Numbered from the stretch's first letter, positions 45,040-54,559 are shown. The stretch: 60,526 nt of DNA from Gammaproteobacteria bacterium (GCA_011682695.1 JAACED010000018.1:1-60526); one strand, 5' to 3'. Program-made: numbers and translations. The notes: generated from the sequence alone by a model not told the origin.

Positions 45040-45834
45040 GTGACTGCAGCCGCCTTCTTCGACCTCGACAAGACGATCATCGCCAAGTCGTCGACCCTCG
45101 CCTTCGGCCGCCCCCTCTACAAGGCCGGCCTGCTGAATCGTCGTGCCCTCCTCAAGGCAGGGCTTGCGCAGATCTCGTACCGCATGTTCGGAGCCGACCA
45201 TGACCAGATGGAGCGGGCCCGGGGAGAGATGATGGCGATCATCAAAGGATGGGATCAACAGCAACTACGAAACGTCGCCAGAGAGACGGTCGACGAAGTC
45301 GTGGCGCCACTCGTGTTCGCCGAAGCGCTCGCAATCATCGACGAGCACCTTCAGGCCGGCAGACTGGTCGTGATCGTCTCATCGAGTGCAGAGGAGATCG
45401 TGGAGCCGCTTGCCTCCCATCTCCGTGTCGATCGGATCATCGCGACCAGGGCTGCGGTCGATGACGACGGCCGGTACACGGGCGAGATCGAGTTCTACGC
45501 CTACGGGCAGGGCAAAGTGGAAGCGATCGAGGAGTTCGCCGAACGCGAAGGCATCTCACTCGAGGACTCCTTCGCCTACTCGGATTCGCACACCGACATT
45601 CCGATGCTGGAAGCGGTCGGGCATCCCGTGGCGGTCAACCCGGACAAGGAACTCGCCAAGGTCGCAGAGGAGCGGGCATGGGAGGTCCTGCGCTTCGAGC
45701 GACCGGTGACGATCCGCACACGTTTGGCATCCCTGGCCCGTCCCACGCCTGTCGTGTCGGGCGCGGCGCTGGCCGGAGCGGTGGGCAGCGCCGCACTGTT
45801 CTGGGCGCTTCGGACACGTCGGCGGGTCGGCTGA
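45040..45834 (+). CDS. HAD-IB family phosphatase (SerB/CicA-like)
   Basis: A 264-residue haloacid-dehalogenase phosphatase. The nucleophile motif I is FFDLDKTII near 6-14, motif II is VIVSSSAEE, the motif III lysine lies in YGQGKVEAI, and motif IV is SYSDSHTDIPML-like (YSDSHTDIPML). A single C-terminal hydrophobic stretch (GAALAGAVGSAALFWAL) may tether it to the membrane. Relatives next to actinobacterial tad genes (Rv3661) are of unproven substrate. Divergent from the tad operon. Confidence 0.9.
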   Translation: MTAAAFFDLDKTIIAKSSTLAFGRPLYKAGLLNRRALLKAGLAQISYRMFGADHDQMERARGEMMAIIKGWDQQQLRNVARETVDEVVAPLVFAEALAIIDEHLQAGRLVVIVSSSAEEIVEPLASHLRVDRIIATRAAVDDDGRYTGEIEFYAYGQGKVEAIEEFAEREGISLEDSFAYSDSHTDIPMLEAVGHPVAVNPDKELAKVAEERAWEVLRFERPVTIRTRLASLARPTPVVSGAALAGAVGSAALFWALRTRRRVG

Positions 45835-45982
45835 ACTGCCCGAAACCGACGCCGATGACGCTGTCGTCGGGATCTGTGAACCAGACGACTCTCCTGCACG
45901 AGAACCGTATCCGGGCGCGGCGGTTCGAAGCCGGTTTCCTCTCCTGTTGCTTCTCCTGGATCGAGGCGGCTCCGGCAGTGCA

Positions 45983-45988
45983 TACAAT
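45983..45988 (+). promoter_or_regulatory. -10 box, leaderless thioesterase gene
   Basis: TACAAT ends 7 nt before ATG 45996, with no Shine-Dalgarno sequence. Confidence 0.5.
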
Positions 45989-45995
45989 CGGACCC

Positions 45996-46439
45996 ATGAA
46001 CGATTCCAACGAACTCTCCAACTTGACGAGAGCCGTCGAAGCCCAAATCCCGTTCAACCGGGTGCTCGGCCTTCAGCTCGGTGACCTGGACCCAAGCCGC
46101 ACGACGCTCTCGTTCGAGATGCGGGACGATCTCGTGGGGAATTTCGCCCGTGGCAGCCTCCACGGTGGAGTCATCTCGGCCACCCTCGACGTGGCCGGCG
46201 GGATGTCCGCGATCACCACAGCGGTCGGCAACGACACATCGACCATGGCCGAGCGCTTCGCCCATCTCGGCACGATCGATCTGCGTGTCGACTACCTGCG
46301 GCCAGGAGTGGGAGCGAGGTTCGAGGCCGTCGCGTACACACTCAGAGCGGGGAACAAGGTGGCCGTCACCCGAATGGAGTTGCGTAACGACTCCGGTGAC
46401 CTCATCGCCGTCGGAACGGGAACCTACCTGATCGGCTGA
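45996..46439 (+). CDS. Hotdog-fold thioesterase (PaaI/YigI-like)
   Basis: 147 residues with a single 4HBT hotdog domain. FARGSLHGGVISATLDVAGGM carries the conserved HGG helix and the catalytic acidic residue. LRVDYLRPG and AVTRMELRNDSGDLIAVGTGTYL form the sheet. Such enzymes hydrolyse acyl-CoA thioesters, and the specific acyl group is unknown. The start is supported by the adjacent -10 box. A 49-nt repeat follows the stop by about 10 nt. Confidence 0.88.
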   Translation: MNDSNELSNLTRAVEAQIPFNRVLGLQLGDLDPSRTTLSFEMRDDLVGNFARGSLHGGVISATLDVAGGMSAITTAVGNDTSTMAERFAHLGTIDLRVDYLRPGVGARFEAVAYTLRAGNKVAVTRMELRNDSGDLIAVGTGTYLIG

Positions 46440-46449
46440 GAGAACTCCC

Positions 46450-46498
46450 GAACCCTGGGCTCGTTGGCACCTCTACGGCACCTACGAGCCCAGGGTTC
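46450..46498 (+). repeat. 49-nt palindromic element, copy B
   Basis: The only copy with perfectly complementary 13-nt arms: GAACCCTGGGCTC / GAGCCCAGGGTTC. Its core differs (GGCACC pair instead of GGTACC). It lies between the thioesterase and phosphatase genes, both plus strand. Confidence 0.8.
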
Positions 46499-46565
46499 GC
46501 AGATACGGCGATCTCGAGCCGGTGTTGGCACGGCGAAACACCGACTTGGACCTAACCTCCCTCCG

Positions 46566-47249
46566 ATGGAATTGGTTTTCATTCGACACGGCGAACCGAG
46601 ATGGGCCGTTGACGGCGTGTCTCAAATCGACCCCCACCTGACGGAGCGTGGCAAACACCAGGCGTTCCTCACCGCGAAACGGCTCACCGCCGACAAGCGA
46701 CCGGTTCGCGAGATCCTCGTCTCGCCTGCCCTCCGATCCCAGGAGACTGCGGAGCCCCTCGCGACGTTGACCGGCGTCGAACCGGTGACGATCCCCGACC
46801 TGGTCGAAATCCGCATGCCGGACTGGTCCGGAATGCTCGAGGCGACCGTGCAACGTATCTTCACCGAGGGTCGTGACCGCTCCCCCGAGGAGTGGTGGAA
46901 CGGTATGGAAGGTGGGGAGAGCTTCCGCGACTTCCACGAGCGGATCACGAGCGCGATGCTCGGAATTCTCGACGAGCGGGGGGTGCTGCCCGATCCGGCG
47001 CACCGGCACCTCTGGCGCTTCTCCGGTGAGCCCGGAAGGGTGGTGATCGTGGCGCACGGGGGCACGAACGCGGTTGCGCTCGGATTCCTCCTCGGCGCAG
47101 AACCGACCCCGTGGGAATGGGAACGGTTCATCCTCTACCACGCCTCGGTCGCACGCCTCCGGGCGATCCGTCTCGCCGGTGGGCACGTCTTCTCGCTCCG
47201 CAGCTTCAACGACAGGGAGCACCTGCCGGAGGACCTCCGAACCCGCTAG
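46566..47249 (+). CDS. Histidine phosphatase (phosphoglycerate mutase-like)
   Basis: 227 residues, single domain. The phosphohistidine motif is FIRHGEPRW near 5-13, DPHLTERGKHQA follows, VEIRMPDWSGM holds the catalytic Glu region, and VIVAHGGTNA has the second histidine. It is related to but distinct from the tandem protein at 33.2-34.4 kb. TAACCT ends 7 nt before the ATG, another possible leaderless start. A 49-nt element follows 6 nt after the stop. Confidence 0.87.
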   Translation: MELVFIRHGEPRWAVDGVSQIDPHLTERGKHQAFLTAKRLTADKRPVREILVSPALRSQETAEPLATLTGVEPVTIPDLVEIRMPDWSGMLEATVQRIFTEGRDRSPEEWWNGMEGGESFRDFHERITSAMLGILDERGVLPDPAHRHLWRFSGEPGRVVIVAHGGTNAVALGFLLGAEPTPWEWERFILYHASVARLRAIRLAGGHVFSLRSFNDREHLPEDLRTR

Positions 47250-47255
47250 AACGCC

Positions 47256-47304
47256 GAACCCTGGGCTCAGGGGTACCCTGAGGGTACCTACGAGCCCTGG
47301 GTTC
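47256..47304 (+). repeat. 49-nt palindromic element, copy C
   Basis: Arms GAACCCTGGGCTC / GAGCCCTGGGTTC, core GGGGTACCCTGAGGGTACC. Between convergent genes. Confidence 0.82.
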
Positions 47305-47356
47305 GCAGGAATGAGGAGGGTCGGTCGAGCCGTGACCGACATCCGCGGCGACAGAG

Positions 47357-47767
47357 TCAGGCCAGCGCGGCACCCATTTGCGCCAGCGCCACGTCTTCGC
47401 CTTCGGGCAGCCCGCTCACCCCGACGGCCCCGACGACGAGCCCCCCGACGACGACAGGAACCCCGCCGCCCCAGGACACGTAGCGCGGATCCCCGAAGTT
47501 GGTCATCGGGAACCCTTCCTCGCGAGACCGCTCCCCCAACGCCTCGGTCTCGGTCTGCTCACGAGCGGCCGTGAACGCCTTGTTCATCGCGATCGTGATC
47601 GACGACAGGTTGCACCCGTCGGTACGAAGGAACGCCATCAGCTCGCCGTGCCGGTCGACGACGGCCACGGCGGCTCCAGCCGATTTGACCTCGAGCCGTT
47701 CCCGAATCGCATCCACGATCCTGGCGGCATCGGTGTGCGACAACTCCTGAATCTGATTCACGGGCAC
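47357..47767 (-). CDS. GlcG/HbpS-like heme-degrading domain protein
   Basis: 136 residues of the HbpS/GlcG/PduO C-terminal family. AVAVVDRHGELMAFLRTDG, AMNKAFTAA, and the glycine-rich GGGVPVVVGGLVVGAVGVSG with the final EGEDVALAQMG are the family core. Members bind heme or corrinoid or sit in glycolate/diol operons; the function here is unassigned. Start GTG is 1 nt past the upstream oxidoreductase stop, so it belongs to the xylose-strand operon. Confidence 0.85.
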   Translation of the reverse strand: MPVNQIQELSHTDAARIVDAIRERLEVKSAGAAVAVVDRHGELMAFLRTDGCNLSSITIAMNKAFTAAREQTETEALGERSREEGFPMTNFGDPRYVSWGGGVPVVVGGLVVGAVGVSGLPEGEDVALAQMGAALA

Positions 47768-47768
47768 C

Positions 47769-48911
47769 TCACTTGATCTCGGAGAGTTTCACGGGTGTGT
47801 GATGACGAGCCGACTCGATGGCGGCCTCCATGACACGCTGGGTTACGTAGGCGTCGGCGAAGTCCGGCAGCGGGACCACGGGCTTCGCACCGGAAAGGGC
47901 CAGCGCAATGTCGGCGGCCTCGTTGACGAACGTGTGCTCGTAGCCGAGCCAGTGTCCATCCGGCCAGAAGTTCCCAGCGTACGGGTGGTCGGCGTGGGTG
48001 GTGAGGATCGTGCGCCATCCCTGGAGACGGGCAGGTTCGGTCGCATCGAAGAACCGCAGTTCGTTCATCCGCTCGAAATCGAAACGCAAAGCGCCGTTCT
48101 CGCCGTGAATCTCGATCCTGTTCGAGTTCTTGATGCCGGTCGCGAGACGTGTGGCTTCAAACGAACCGATGGCGCCACCCCGGAATCGGGCGAGGAAGAG
48201 GACGGCGTCGTCCACGGTGCTCCGACCGAGCTTCTCGGGATCGTCCAGGCGCGTGCGCCGTTTGATGAACCGCTCTTCGATCGAGCCGCTCACCTCCGTG
48301 ATCTCGTCACCGGTGATGAACCGAGCCATGTCGATGATGTGCGCGTTCAAATCTCCGTGTGCGCCTGAACCCGCCTCCTTGCTCTGGAACCGCCACAGCA
48401 ATGGTGTGTCGGGCCCGCCCCAACTCTGCAGGTATGCGGCACGCACGTGGTAGATCCGGCCGAGACGGCCTTCAGCGACGATCTGCCGGGCGAGTGCGAC
48501 CGCCGGGACCCGGCGGTAGTTGTACCAGACGAACGTCTTCCCTGGAGCTTTCCTCGCTGCTGCCGCCATCGCTCTCGCGTGATCGAGTGTGCCGGCGAGC
48601 GGCTTCTCGCACGCGACATGCTTCCCGGCCTCCAACGCGGCGATGGCCTGTTCTGCGTGGAGACGATTTGGCGTCGCGACATCGACGAGGTCGATGCCGG
48701 CATCCTCGACGGCCATCTGCCAGTCGGTCGTCCACTGCTGCCAGCCCCAGCGACGCGCGAACGTCTCGAGATACCCGGCGTCTCGTGCAGCGACGGTCTG
48801 AAGAACGGGTGCGAGACGAAGGTCGAAGAACCGTGGCGCCTGAAGCCACGCGTTCGAATGGATCGCTCCCATGAACTTGGATCCGAACAGCGCTATCTGA
48901 AGAGTCGTCAT
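47769..48911 (-). CDS. Gfo/Idh/MocA family sugar oxidoreductase
   Basis: 380 residues. The N-terminal Rossmann fold starts IALFGSKFMGAIHSNA, where the usual GxGxxG is altered to GSKFMG. DVATPNRLHAEQAIAALEAGKHVACEKPLA is the conserved segment with the EKP lysine. The C-terminal beta domain has GSGAHGDLNAHIIDMARFITG, including the catalytic D-x3-H. It likely oxidises a sugar or inositol derivative. It follows the SDR gene by 28 nt in the xylA-led strand. Confidence 0.9.
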   Translation of the reverse strand: MTTLQIALFGSKFMGAIHSNAWLQAPRFFDLRLAPVLQTVAARDAGYLETFARRWGWQQWTTDWQMAVEDAGIDLVDVATPNRLHAEQAIAALEAGKHVACEKPLAGTLDHARAMAAAARKAPGKTFVWYNYRRVPAVALARQIVAEGRLGRIYHVRAAYLQSWGGPDTPLLWRFQSKEAGSGAHGDLNAHIIDMARFITGDEITEVSGSIEERFIKRRTRLDDPEKLGRSTVDDAVLFLARFRGGAIGSFEATRLATGIKNSNRIEIHGENGALRFDFERMNELRFFDATEPARLQGWRTILTTHADHPYAGNFWPDGHWLGYEHTFVNEAADIALALSGAKPVVPLPDFADAYVTQRVMEAAIESARHHTPVKLSEIK

Positions 48912-48939
48912 GCCTCAGAGCCTATCTGCAGATACCGGA

Positions 48940-49662
48940 TCAGTCGTCCTCGTGGACACTGCGCATCGACCACACCAGCGTCCGCATGGTTTTTGGCTGA
49001 CGCAACACCGTCACGATGGCCTCTGCGACATCCTCGGCGCGCAGCATCTCGGCCAGGCCAGGCATGTCCGGGGTACGTCCGGCGCCCATCGCAAACTCGG
49101 TTGCGATACCTCCGGGGCAGATGGTGCTCACCCTGATGCCCTTTGCGCGCAGCTCTCTGTCGAGGCCTCCGGCGAGACCCACCTGAGCGAACTTCGTTGC
49201 GGCGTACACCGCTTCGTCCCCGGCGCCGCGCAGCCCTGCGACGGAGGAGACGATGACGATGTCGCCGCCCCCCGCCTCGAGGAGCGCAGGGACCGCTGCG
49301 CGAATCGGCCACACGGTCCCTGCGACGTTCGTGTCCATCATCTCCTGGAGCTGCTCGTCGCCCAGATCCATGATCCCGCCATACGCTCCGATTCCGGCAC
49401 CCGCGACCAGGGCATCGAGACGCCCGAATTTCTCGACAGCCGCGGCGACGAGTCGGCGAGCAGCCTCAGGATCACGCACGTCCATCTCGACGGCGACTGC
49501 GTTCGCCTCCCCGAGCTCGGCGACGAGGGCATCGAGTCGCTCACGGCGTCTGGCGCCGATCGCGACGCGTGCGCCTTCAGCGACCAGAGTTCTCGCCGCA
49601 GCGGCGCCGACGCCTGACGTCGCTCCTGTGATCGCGACGACCGTACCGGTGATGTCGTTCAT
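48940..49662 (-). CDS. Short-chain dehydrogenase/reductase
   Basis: 240-residue classical SDR. Cofactor motif TGATSGVGAA near 11-20, DVRD, the structural VAGAGIGAYG (variant NNAG), catalytic Ser in VSSVAGLRG, and YAATKFAQ with the Tyr and Lys. It probably acts on a sugar or polyol. ATG 49662 has GGAGG 5 nt upstream. Placed after xylH, 118 nt downstream, on the same strand. Confidence 0.9.
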   Translation of the reverse strand: MNDITGTVVAITGATSGVGAAAARTLVAEGARVAIGARRRERLDALVAELGEANAVAVEMDVRDPEAARRLVAAAVEKFGRLDALVAGAGIGAYGGIMDLGDEQLQEMMDTNVAGTVWPIRAAVPALLEAGGGDIVIVSSVAGLRGAGDEAVYAATKFAQVGLAGGLDRELRAKGIRVSTICPGGIATEFAMGAGRTPDMPGLAEMLRAEDVAEAIVTVLRQPKTMRTLVWSMRSVHEDD

Positions 49663-49780
49663 GATGCCTCCATGTTGTCGATCCCGACCCGGTCTCTTCA
49701 GTTGCAGCTGCTGTGCGCGCTCGATCCATGAGCGGTATCGAACTCCCGGAGATGTCGGCACTGTCCCGCCGTCCGGGACA

Positions 49781-51031
49781 TCAGGCGACACCGCGAGAAG
49801 CACGACCTTTCTTGGACAGTGCGTCGACCAGCACGGCAGCGAGCAGGACGAGGCCGGTGATCACGAACTTCGTTCCGGCAGCGAGCCCGAGCAGGTTCAT
49901 CCCATTGTTCACCGACACGATCACCGCTGCGCCGAGCAGAGCGTCGACGACCCGTCCCTTCCCACCGAACAGGCTCGTGCCGCCGATGACGGCTGCGGCG
50001 ATCACTTGAAGCAGCAAGCTCCCGCCGCCCGTATTCGTAGCCACGGAGCGGAGTCGTGATGCGAGGATGATGCCGCCCATGCCGGCCATGAGCCCACCAA
50101 TCATGAAGACCGCGATCCGAACCCTGTCGACGTTGATACCGGCCCGTCGAGCCGCCTCCGGGTTGCCACCGACGGCGTAGATGTGCCGTCCGAAGCGGGT
50201 GCGGTTCGCGATGAACGTCCAGAACACCAGAGCGACCAACAGGATGAGCGTCGCCATCGGCATGCCGCGATCCTGGTTGGCGTAGTACACAGCCCCAAGA
50301 CTGACGGCCGCCATTGCACAGACTTGCAGCGCGATCACCGCCAGCGGCTTCCGAGAAAGACCGCGACGCTGACGCGCCCTCGCCTTGGACAGCTCGAGGT
50401 ACAGGTACCCGACGATCGCGACTGCCGCCACGATCCACCCCCAGAAATGGCTGAGGAAGCTACCGGCGATCCCGACCGCAACCGGATCCTCGATCAGGAT
50501 CGTGCCCGCCGTGGAATATGTGGTGGTCAGCGTGAGAACGACACCGAACCAGGCGAGGTTCCCGGCCAGCGTCACGACGAATGACGGCACGCCGGCTTTC
50601 GTCACGATCAGTGCGTGAATCGCGCCGATGAGCGTCGTGGCGGTGAGCGCCACACCGATGGCGAGCCACCATGGCCAGCCCGGATCGTCGGGCCGGAGCA
50701 GCATCGTCATCACGACACCGCCGACGGCACTCACATAGGAGACCGCCAGGTCGATCTCGGCGATGAGCAGAATGAACACCACGCCAATGGCGATCACCGC
50801 GATACCGGCCATCTGAAGAAGAAGATTGGTGAAGTTCCGCGCAGCGAAGAACGTACCGTCGAGGCTCCCGAAGATGCCGACGATCACACCAAGACCCAGG
50901 ATGATCGGCAGGGATCCCAACTCGCCGTTGCGCACCCTGGACCACCACGACGCCATGTATCGTGCAAAGGTTCTTGGAGCCGCCTCAGCAGCGCCCCCGG
51001 CGGCAGCCGGCGTGGGGTTGCCGGCACTCAT
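49781..51031 (-). CDS. xylH: Xylose-type ABC transporter permease
   Basis: 416-residue CUT2-family (ribose/xylose) permease with about ten to twelve hydrophobic segments. The conserved GGNPEAARRAGINVDRVRIAVF near residue 290 and GGTSLFGGKGRVVDALLGA are family hallmarks. Length matches XylH rather than the shorter RbsC. The start overlaps the ATPase stop (ATGA). The xylose assignment rests on the neighbouring xylA and xylB. Confidence 0.9.
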   Translation of the reverse strand: MSAGNPTPAAAGGAAEAAPRTFARYMASWWSRVRNGELGSLPIILGLGVIVGIFGSLDGTFFAARNFTNLLLQMAGIAVIAIGVVFILLIAEIDLAVSYVSAVGGVVMTMLLRPDDPGWPWWLAIGVALTATTLIGAIHALIVTKAGVPSFVVTLAGNLAWFGVVLTLTTTYSTAGTILIEDPVAVGIAGSFLSHFWGWIVAAVAIVGYLYLELSKARARQRRGLSRKPLAVIALQVCAMAAVSLGAVYYANQDRGMPMATLILLVALVFWTFIANRTRFGRHIYAVGGNPEAARRAGINVDRVRIAVFMIGGLMAGMGGIILASRLRSVATNTGGGSLLLQVIAAAVIGGTSLFGGKGRVVDALLGAAVIVSVNNGMNLLGLAAGTKFVITGLVLLAAVLVDALSKKGRASRGVA

Positions 51032-51795
51032 GAGACCTCCATCCCGGGCACTTGGCTCACGGTTCCCGCAGTGATGTCAAAGACGACATCTTCCTGCGTC
51101 GCCTTGGATCTTTCGTGAACCCCGACTTGCTGACCGAGACGAAGCACGGTGATCCGATCGGCTGCCTCGAAAACGTCATGAAGGTTGTGCGAGATCAGCA
51201 CAACGCCGAGGCCACGATCAGCGAGCCTGCGCACCAGGTCGAGGACCTGCCGAGTCTGGGCAACCCCGAGTGCAGCCGTCGGCTCGTCGAGGATCACGGC
51301 CTTGGAGTTCCACATCACCGCCTTGGCGACCGCCACCGCCTGCCGCTGGCCACCAGACAACCCTACAACTGCCTGGCGGACCGTACGGAGAGAGGTGACC
51401 GAGAGGCTGTCGAGCGTCTCCCGTGCGGCGCGCTCCATGTTGGCTTCGTCGAGTATGAGCCTGTTCTGAACCCGCTCTCTGCCCAGGAACATGTTGGCGA
51501 CGACGTCGAGGTTGTCGGCCAGGGCGAGATCCTGATACACGACTTCGATTCCGAGCGCAGCCGCGTCCCGGGGACCCGTGATGTCGACATTCTCGCCTTC
51601 GAAACGGACCTCGCCCTCGTCGAAGGGGAAGATCCCTGCGATACCTTTGATCAGCGTGGATTTGCCGGCACCGTTATCGCCCACGAGGGCCATAACTTCG
51701 CCGGCACGGACCTCGAAGTCCACCTTGTACAGGGCCTGAACGGCACCGAAGGACTTGGAGACTCCTCTGCACTCCAAGATGGGCGTCTCAGCCAT
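51028..51795 (-). CDS. xylG: Sugar ABC transporter ATPase, single-domain
   Basis: 255 residues with one nucleotide-binding domain: Walker A GDNGAGKST near 37-45, Q-loop VYQDLAL, signature LSGGQRQA, Walker B AVILDEPTAAL, and the H-loop ISHNLHD. Classical XylG and RbsA have two fused domains (about 500 residues), so this is the single-domain FrcA-like type, probably acting as a homodimer. ATG 51795 is preferred; a TTG lies 27 nt upstream. Confidence 0.88.
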   Translation of the reverse strand: MAETPILECRGVSKSFGAVQALYKVDFEVRAGEVMALVGDNGAGKSTLIKGIAGIFPFDEGEVRFEGENVDITGPRDAAALGIEVVYQDLALADNLDVVANMFLGRERVQNRLILDEANMERAARETLDSLSVTSLRTVRQAVVGLSGGQRQAVAVAKAVMWNSKAVILDEPTAALGVAQTRQVLDLVRRLADRGLGVVLISHNLHDVFEAADRITVLRLGQQVGVHERSKATQEDVVFDITAGTVSQVPGMEVS

Positions 51796-51886
51796 GATCT
51801 CGAGCAGCTCCTTTCGCGACAAGACCTCGACGGGGAGCGTAGTAGGCGCACCGTCGAGGCCTCATCACTATGTCTCGTCGATTCGA

Positions 51887-53062
51887 TTAACGGTCTGCCG
51901 GGCAGAACTGCTCGAACTCACCAAGGCAGATCTCGTCCCAGGTACGGAAGCCGTCTGCGATGACCGTCTCTTTGATGTTGTCCTTGGTCACGCCAATCGG
52001 CGTCAACGCCATGAACGGAAGATCGTTCGTGCCGTTGTTGATCGTCGTCAGAGCGAAATCGCCTGTGACGCCGTCCAGTGGTTCGCCTCTCAGCAGCGCA
52101 AGTGCCGCGCCTGCAGCGGCTTCGGCCTCGGCCTTGATCGGCTTGTACACCGTCATCGTCTGCCATCCGGAAAGGATGTTCTGAAGACCGGCGGCCGTGG
52201 CATCCTGACCGCTGACCGGCAACGGGCCGATCCCTGCGGACTTGAGAGCCGTGATGACCGAGTTGGCCAGACCATCGTTGGCGGCGAAGACCGCGTCGAC
52301 ACCGTTACTGGCCGCGACGAGGATCTGCTCGAAGATATTCAGTGCTTCCTGGTTGTCCCAGTTCGGCACTGCCTGATCAGCAACGAGCTCCCAGTCGCCT
52401 GCGTCGACACGCGGCTTCACGGCCGTCTCGTAGTAGCCCTGACGGAACAACGTCGCGTTGTTATCCGTCGGTGCACCGTTGAGCATGACCACCCGCGGCT
52501 TGTCGAGACCGAGGGCATCAATGGCAGGTTCGAGAATCTCCGCCATCGTCGCGCCGACCCTGACATTGTCGAAGCTGACATACACATCCGCGCCGGGACC
52601 TTCGATCGTCAGACGGTCGTAGTCGATGATCGCCACGTCGGCCTCACGAGCCTGAGCGATGATCGCCGCACCGGATCCCGAGTCGAGATTCACCAGCAGG
52701 ATCACCTTGGCACCGGCAGCGATGGCCTGCTCGGCCTGTTGCTGCTGCTGGGCCGGGTCGCCCTCTGCGTTGACGATCTTGTACTCGACACCTGCTGCGT
52801 CGAACGCTGCCTCAAAGAAGCGGCGATCGTCCGTCTCCCAACGGGATGACGAAGCGCTGTCAGGGAGCAGCACCCAAATGCTGCCTTCTTCGACCGCGGC
52901 CGCCGTGGTGGCCGGGGCGGCCGTGGTGGCCGTGTCGGCCGCTGCCGTGGTGGCCGTGGTGGCCGCCGTCGTCGTGCCACTCGAGCCGCTACTGCACGCA
53001 GCAGCAACCATCGCTAGAACAGCGATGATGAGTATCCATCGCTTCCCTCTGAATCGTCCCAT
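51887..53062 (-). CDS. xylF: Xylose-binding lipoprotein
   Basis: 391 residues. The lipoprotein signal is KRWILIIAVLAMVAAACSS (Cys near 23). A low-complexity Thr/Ala linker to about residue 57 is encoded by tandem GTGGTGGCC-like units. A type I periplasmic-binding fold follows: DSGSGAAIIAQAREADVAIIDYDRL, VVMLNGAPTDNNATLFRQGY and DAVFAANDGLANSVITALKSAG resemble XylF. ATG 53062 has an AAGGA site; the upstream in-frame start has none. Confidence 0.88.
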   Translation of the reverse strand: MGRFRGKRWILIIAVLAMVAAACSSGSSGTTTAATTATTAAADTATTAAPATTAAAVEEGSIWVLLPDSASSSRWETDDRRFFEAAFDAAGVEYKIVNAEGDPAQQQQQAEQAIAAGAKVILLVNLDSGSGAAIIAQAREADVAIIDYDRLTIEGPGADVYVSFDNVRVGATMAEILEPAIDALGLDKPRVVMLNGAPTDNNATLFRQGYYETAVKPRVDAGDWELVADQAVPNWDNQEALNIFEQILVAASNGVDAVFAANDGLANSVITALKSAGIGPLPVSGQDATAAGLQNILSGWQTMTVYKPIKAEAEAAAGAALALLRGEPLDGVTGDFALTTINNGTNDLPFMALTPIGVTKDNIKETVIADGFRTWDEICLGEFEQFCPADR

Positions 53063-53395
53063 GTTTTTTGTTTCCTTCCTGTTTTGACGAGTCATAACAC
53101 CCGTCTATTTCGAAGGTTGGTTCCGGTCCGTCCAGTTCATGCAGAAACGTCACCGGATTCCAACCCAGCGATACTAGCCCCGAGCGCTCACGTGGTGTCG
53201 GGCAGCGCCTCACCCGCCTGTGGAAAAGCCCTTCTCGTCTGCGACGATGCGCGCCGTTGAAGCACGCATCCGACCCAGATAAAGGGCATCTTCAGGGGAC
53301 CGGTGACAGCACTTTCTCCGGACTCATCGACCGCACCACGTGAGACAACCACGCCTCATGGATGACCAGAGCCACTCTTCTATGACAGGTTGCTC
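53063..53395. other. Gap between xylA and xylF
   Basis: About 330 nt within an otherwise same-strand gene series. It contains a TAGTAT box on the minus strand (53171-53176) about 110 nt before xylF, which could start a separate xylFGH transcript. No -35 is clear. I looked for a riboswitch and for a terminator and recognised neither. Confidence 0.4.
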
Positions 53396-54559
53396 TCAGC
53401 GCATCCCCATGATGAGTTCCATGACGAGCTGGTCGAGCCGCTCGTTGTGGTACCCGCGCCGAGCGAGTGCATCAGGGTCAAACGTCTCGGCGAGCAGTGC
53501 GTCGGCAGATGCTCGCGAGTATCCACCGACCGTCTCCTCACCGAGTTCCGGCACGCTCGCGGCTGCGAGCGCAGCCTGAATCTCCGGGTCTTCGGTGAAG
53601 CGGCCGGCCTTCTCGGCGAGCATCAGGTAGGTCCTCATGCAGCCGGCAGCGAACTCCCAGACTCCGTCACTATCCTCGCCGCGATACGCGTGTGCGTCGA
53701 AGTGCTTCGGGCCGTCGTAGTTCGTTTCTTCGAGCAGCTTGACGACGAAGAACGTGTCCTTGATGCCCTCGGAGCCAAAGCGAAGGTCCTGGTCAAATCG
53801 GCCGATTTTCTGCGCGTTGAGGTCGATGTGGAACAGCTTGCCCGCCCAGATGGCCTGCGCGACCGCGTGGTAGAAACTCAAACCGGCCATCGTCTCGTGA
53901 GCCACTTCCGGGTTGACACCGACCATCTCGGGATGGTCGAGCGTCTCGATGAAGGCGAGCGCGTGCCCGACGGTCGGCAAGAACATGTCGCCGCGCGGCT
54001 CATTGGGCTTCGGTTCGATCGCAAAGCGAGTCCGGTAGCCGTTGTCGATCACATAGTCGGCAAAGAAGTTCATGGCTTCCCGGTAGCGGTCGAGTGCCGT
54101 GTCGGCAGGCTTGGCCGCCATCGACTCCGAACCTTCGCGGCCGCCCCAGAACACGTGAATCCCGGCACCGAGTTCCGCGCCAAGGTCGATGGCCCGCATC
54201 GTCTTGGCGATCGCGAACCGTCGAACGCCTCGATCGTTGGAGGTGAAGGCGCCGTCTTTGAAGGCCGGATGGCCGAAGAGGTTCGTCGTCGACATCGTGA
54301 CCTTCATGCCGGTCTCGTCAAGCGCCTTCCGGAATCGCTTGACGGCCGCTTCTTGCTCCGCAGGCGTGGCACCGAAAGGAACGAGATCGTTGTCGTGGAG
54401 GCTTACCCCGTACGCGCCCAGGTCTGCCAGGCGGTGAACGGAGTCGACCGGATCGAGTGGGGGTCTGGTTGCCTCACCGAACGGATCCCGGCCGGTATTG
54501 CCTACTGTCCACAGACCAAAGGTGAACTTGTGCTCGGGACGGGGGGTGTAGTTACTCAT
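53396..54559 (-). CDS. xylA: Xylose isomerase
   Basis: Interconverts D-xylose and D-xylulose. At 387 residues it is the shorter class I form usual in actinobacteria. [17 protein letters not shown] near 12-28, the catalytic-His region [32 protein letters not shown] with the metal-binding Glu, and [17 protein letters not shown] with the second metal site are all present. ATG 54559 follows AAGGAAGAG. Divergent from xylB. Confidence 0.96.
   Translation of the reverse strand: MSNYTPRPEHKFTFGLWTVGNTGRDPFGEATRPPLDPVDSVHRLADLGAYGVSLHDNDLVPFGATPAEQEAAVKRFRKALDETGMKVTMSTTNLFGHPAFKDGAFTSNDRGVRRFAIAKTMRAIDLGAELGAGIHVFWGGREGSESMAAKPADTALDRYREAMNFFADYVIDNGYRTRFAIEPKPNEPRGDMFLPTVGHALAFIETLDHPEMVGVNPEVAHETMAGLSFYHAVAQAIWAGKLFHIDLNAQKIGRFDQDLRFGSEGIKDTFFVVKLLEETNYDGPKHFDAHAYRGEDSDGVWEFAAGCMRTYLMLAEKAGRFTEDPEIQAALAAASVPELGEETVGGYSRASADALLAETFDPDALARRGYHNERLDQLVMELIMGMR

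Noticed and set aside
53063-53395. Riboswitch in the xylA-xylF gap
   Set aside because: The length suggested one, but I could not match any known riboswitch core, and no terminator or sequestering hairpin was evident.
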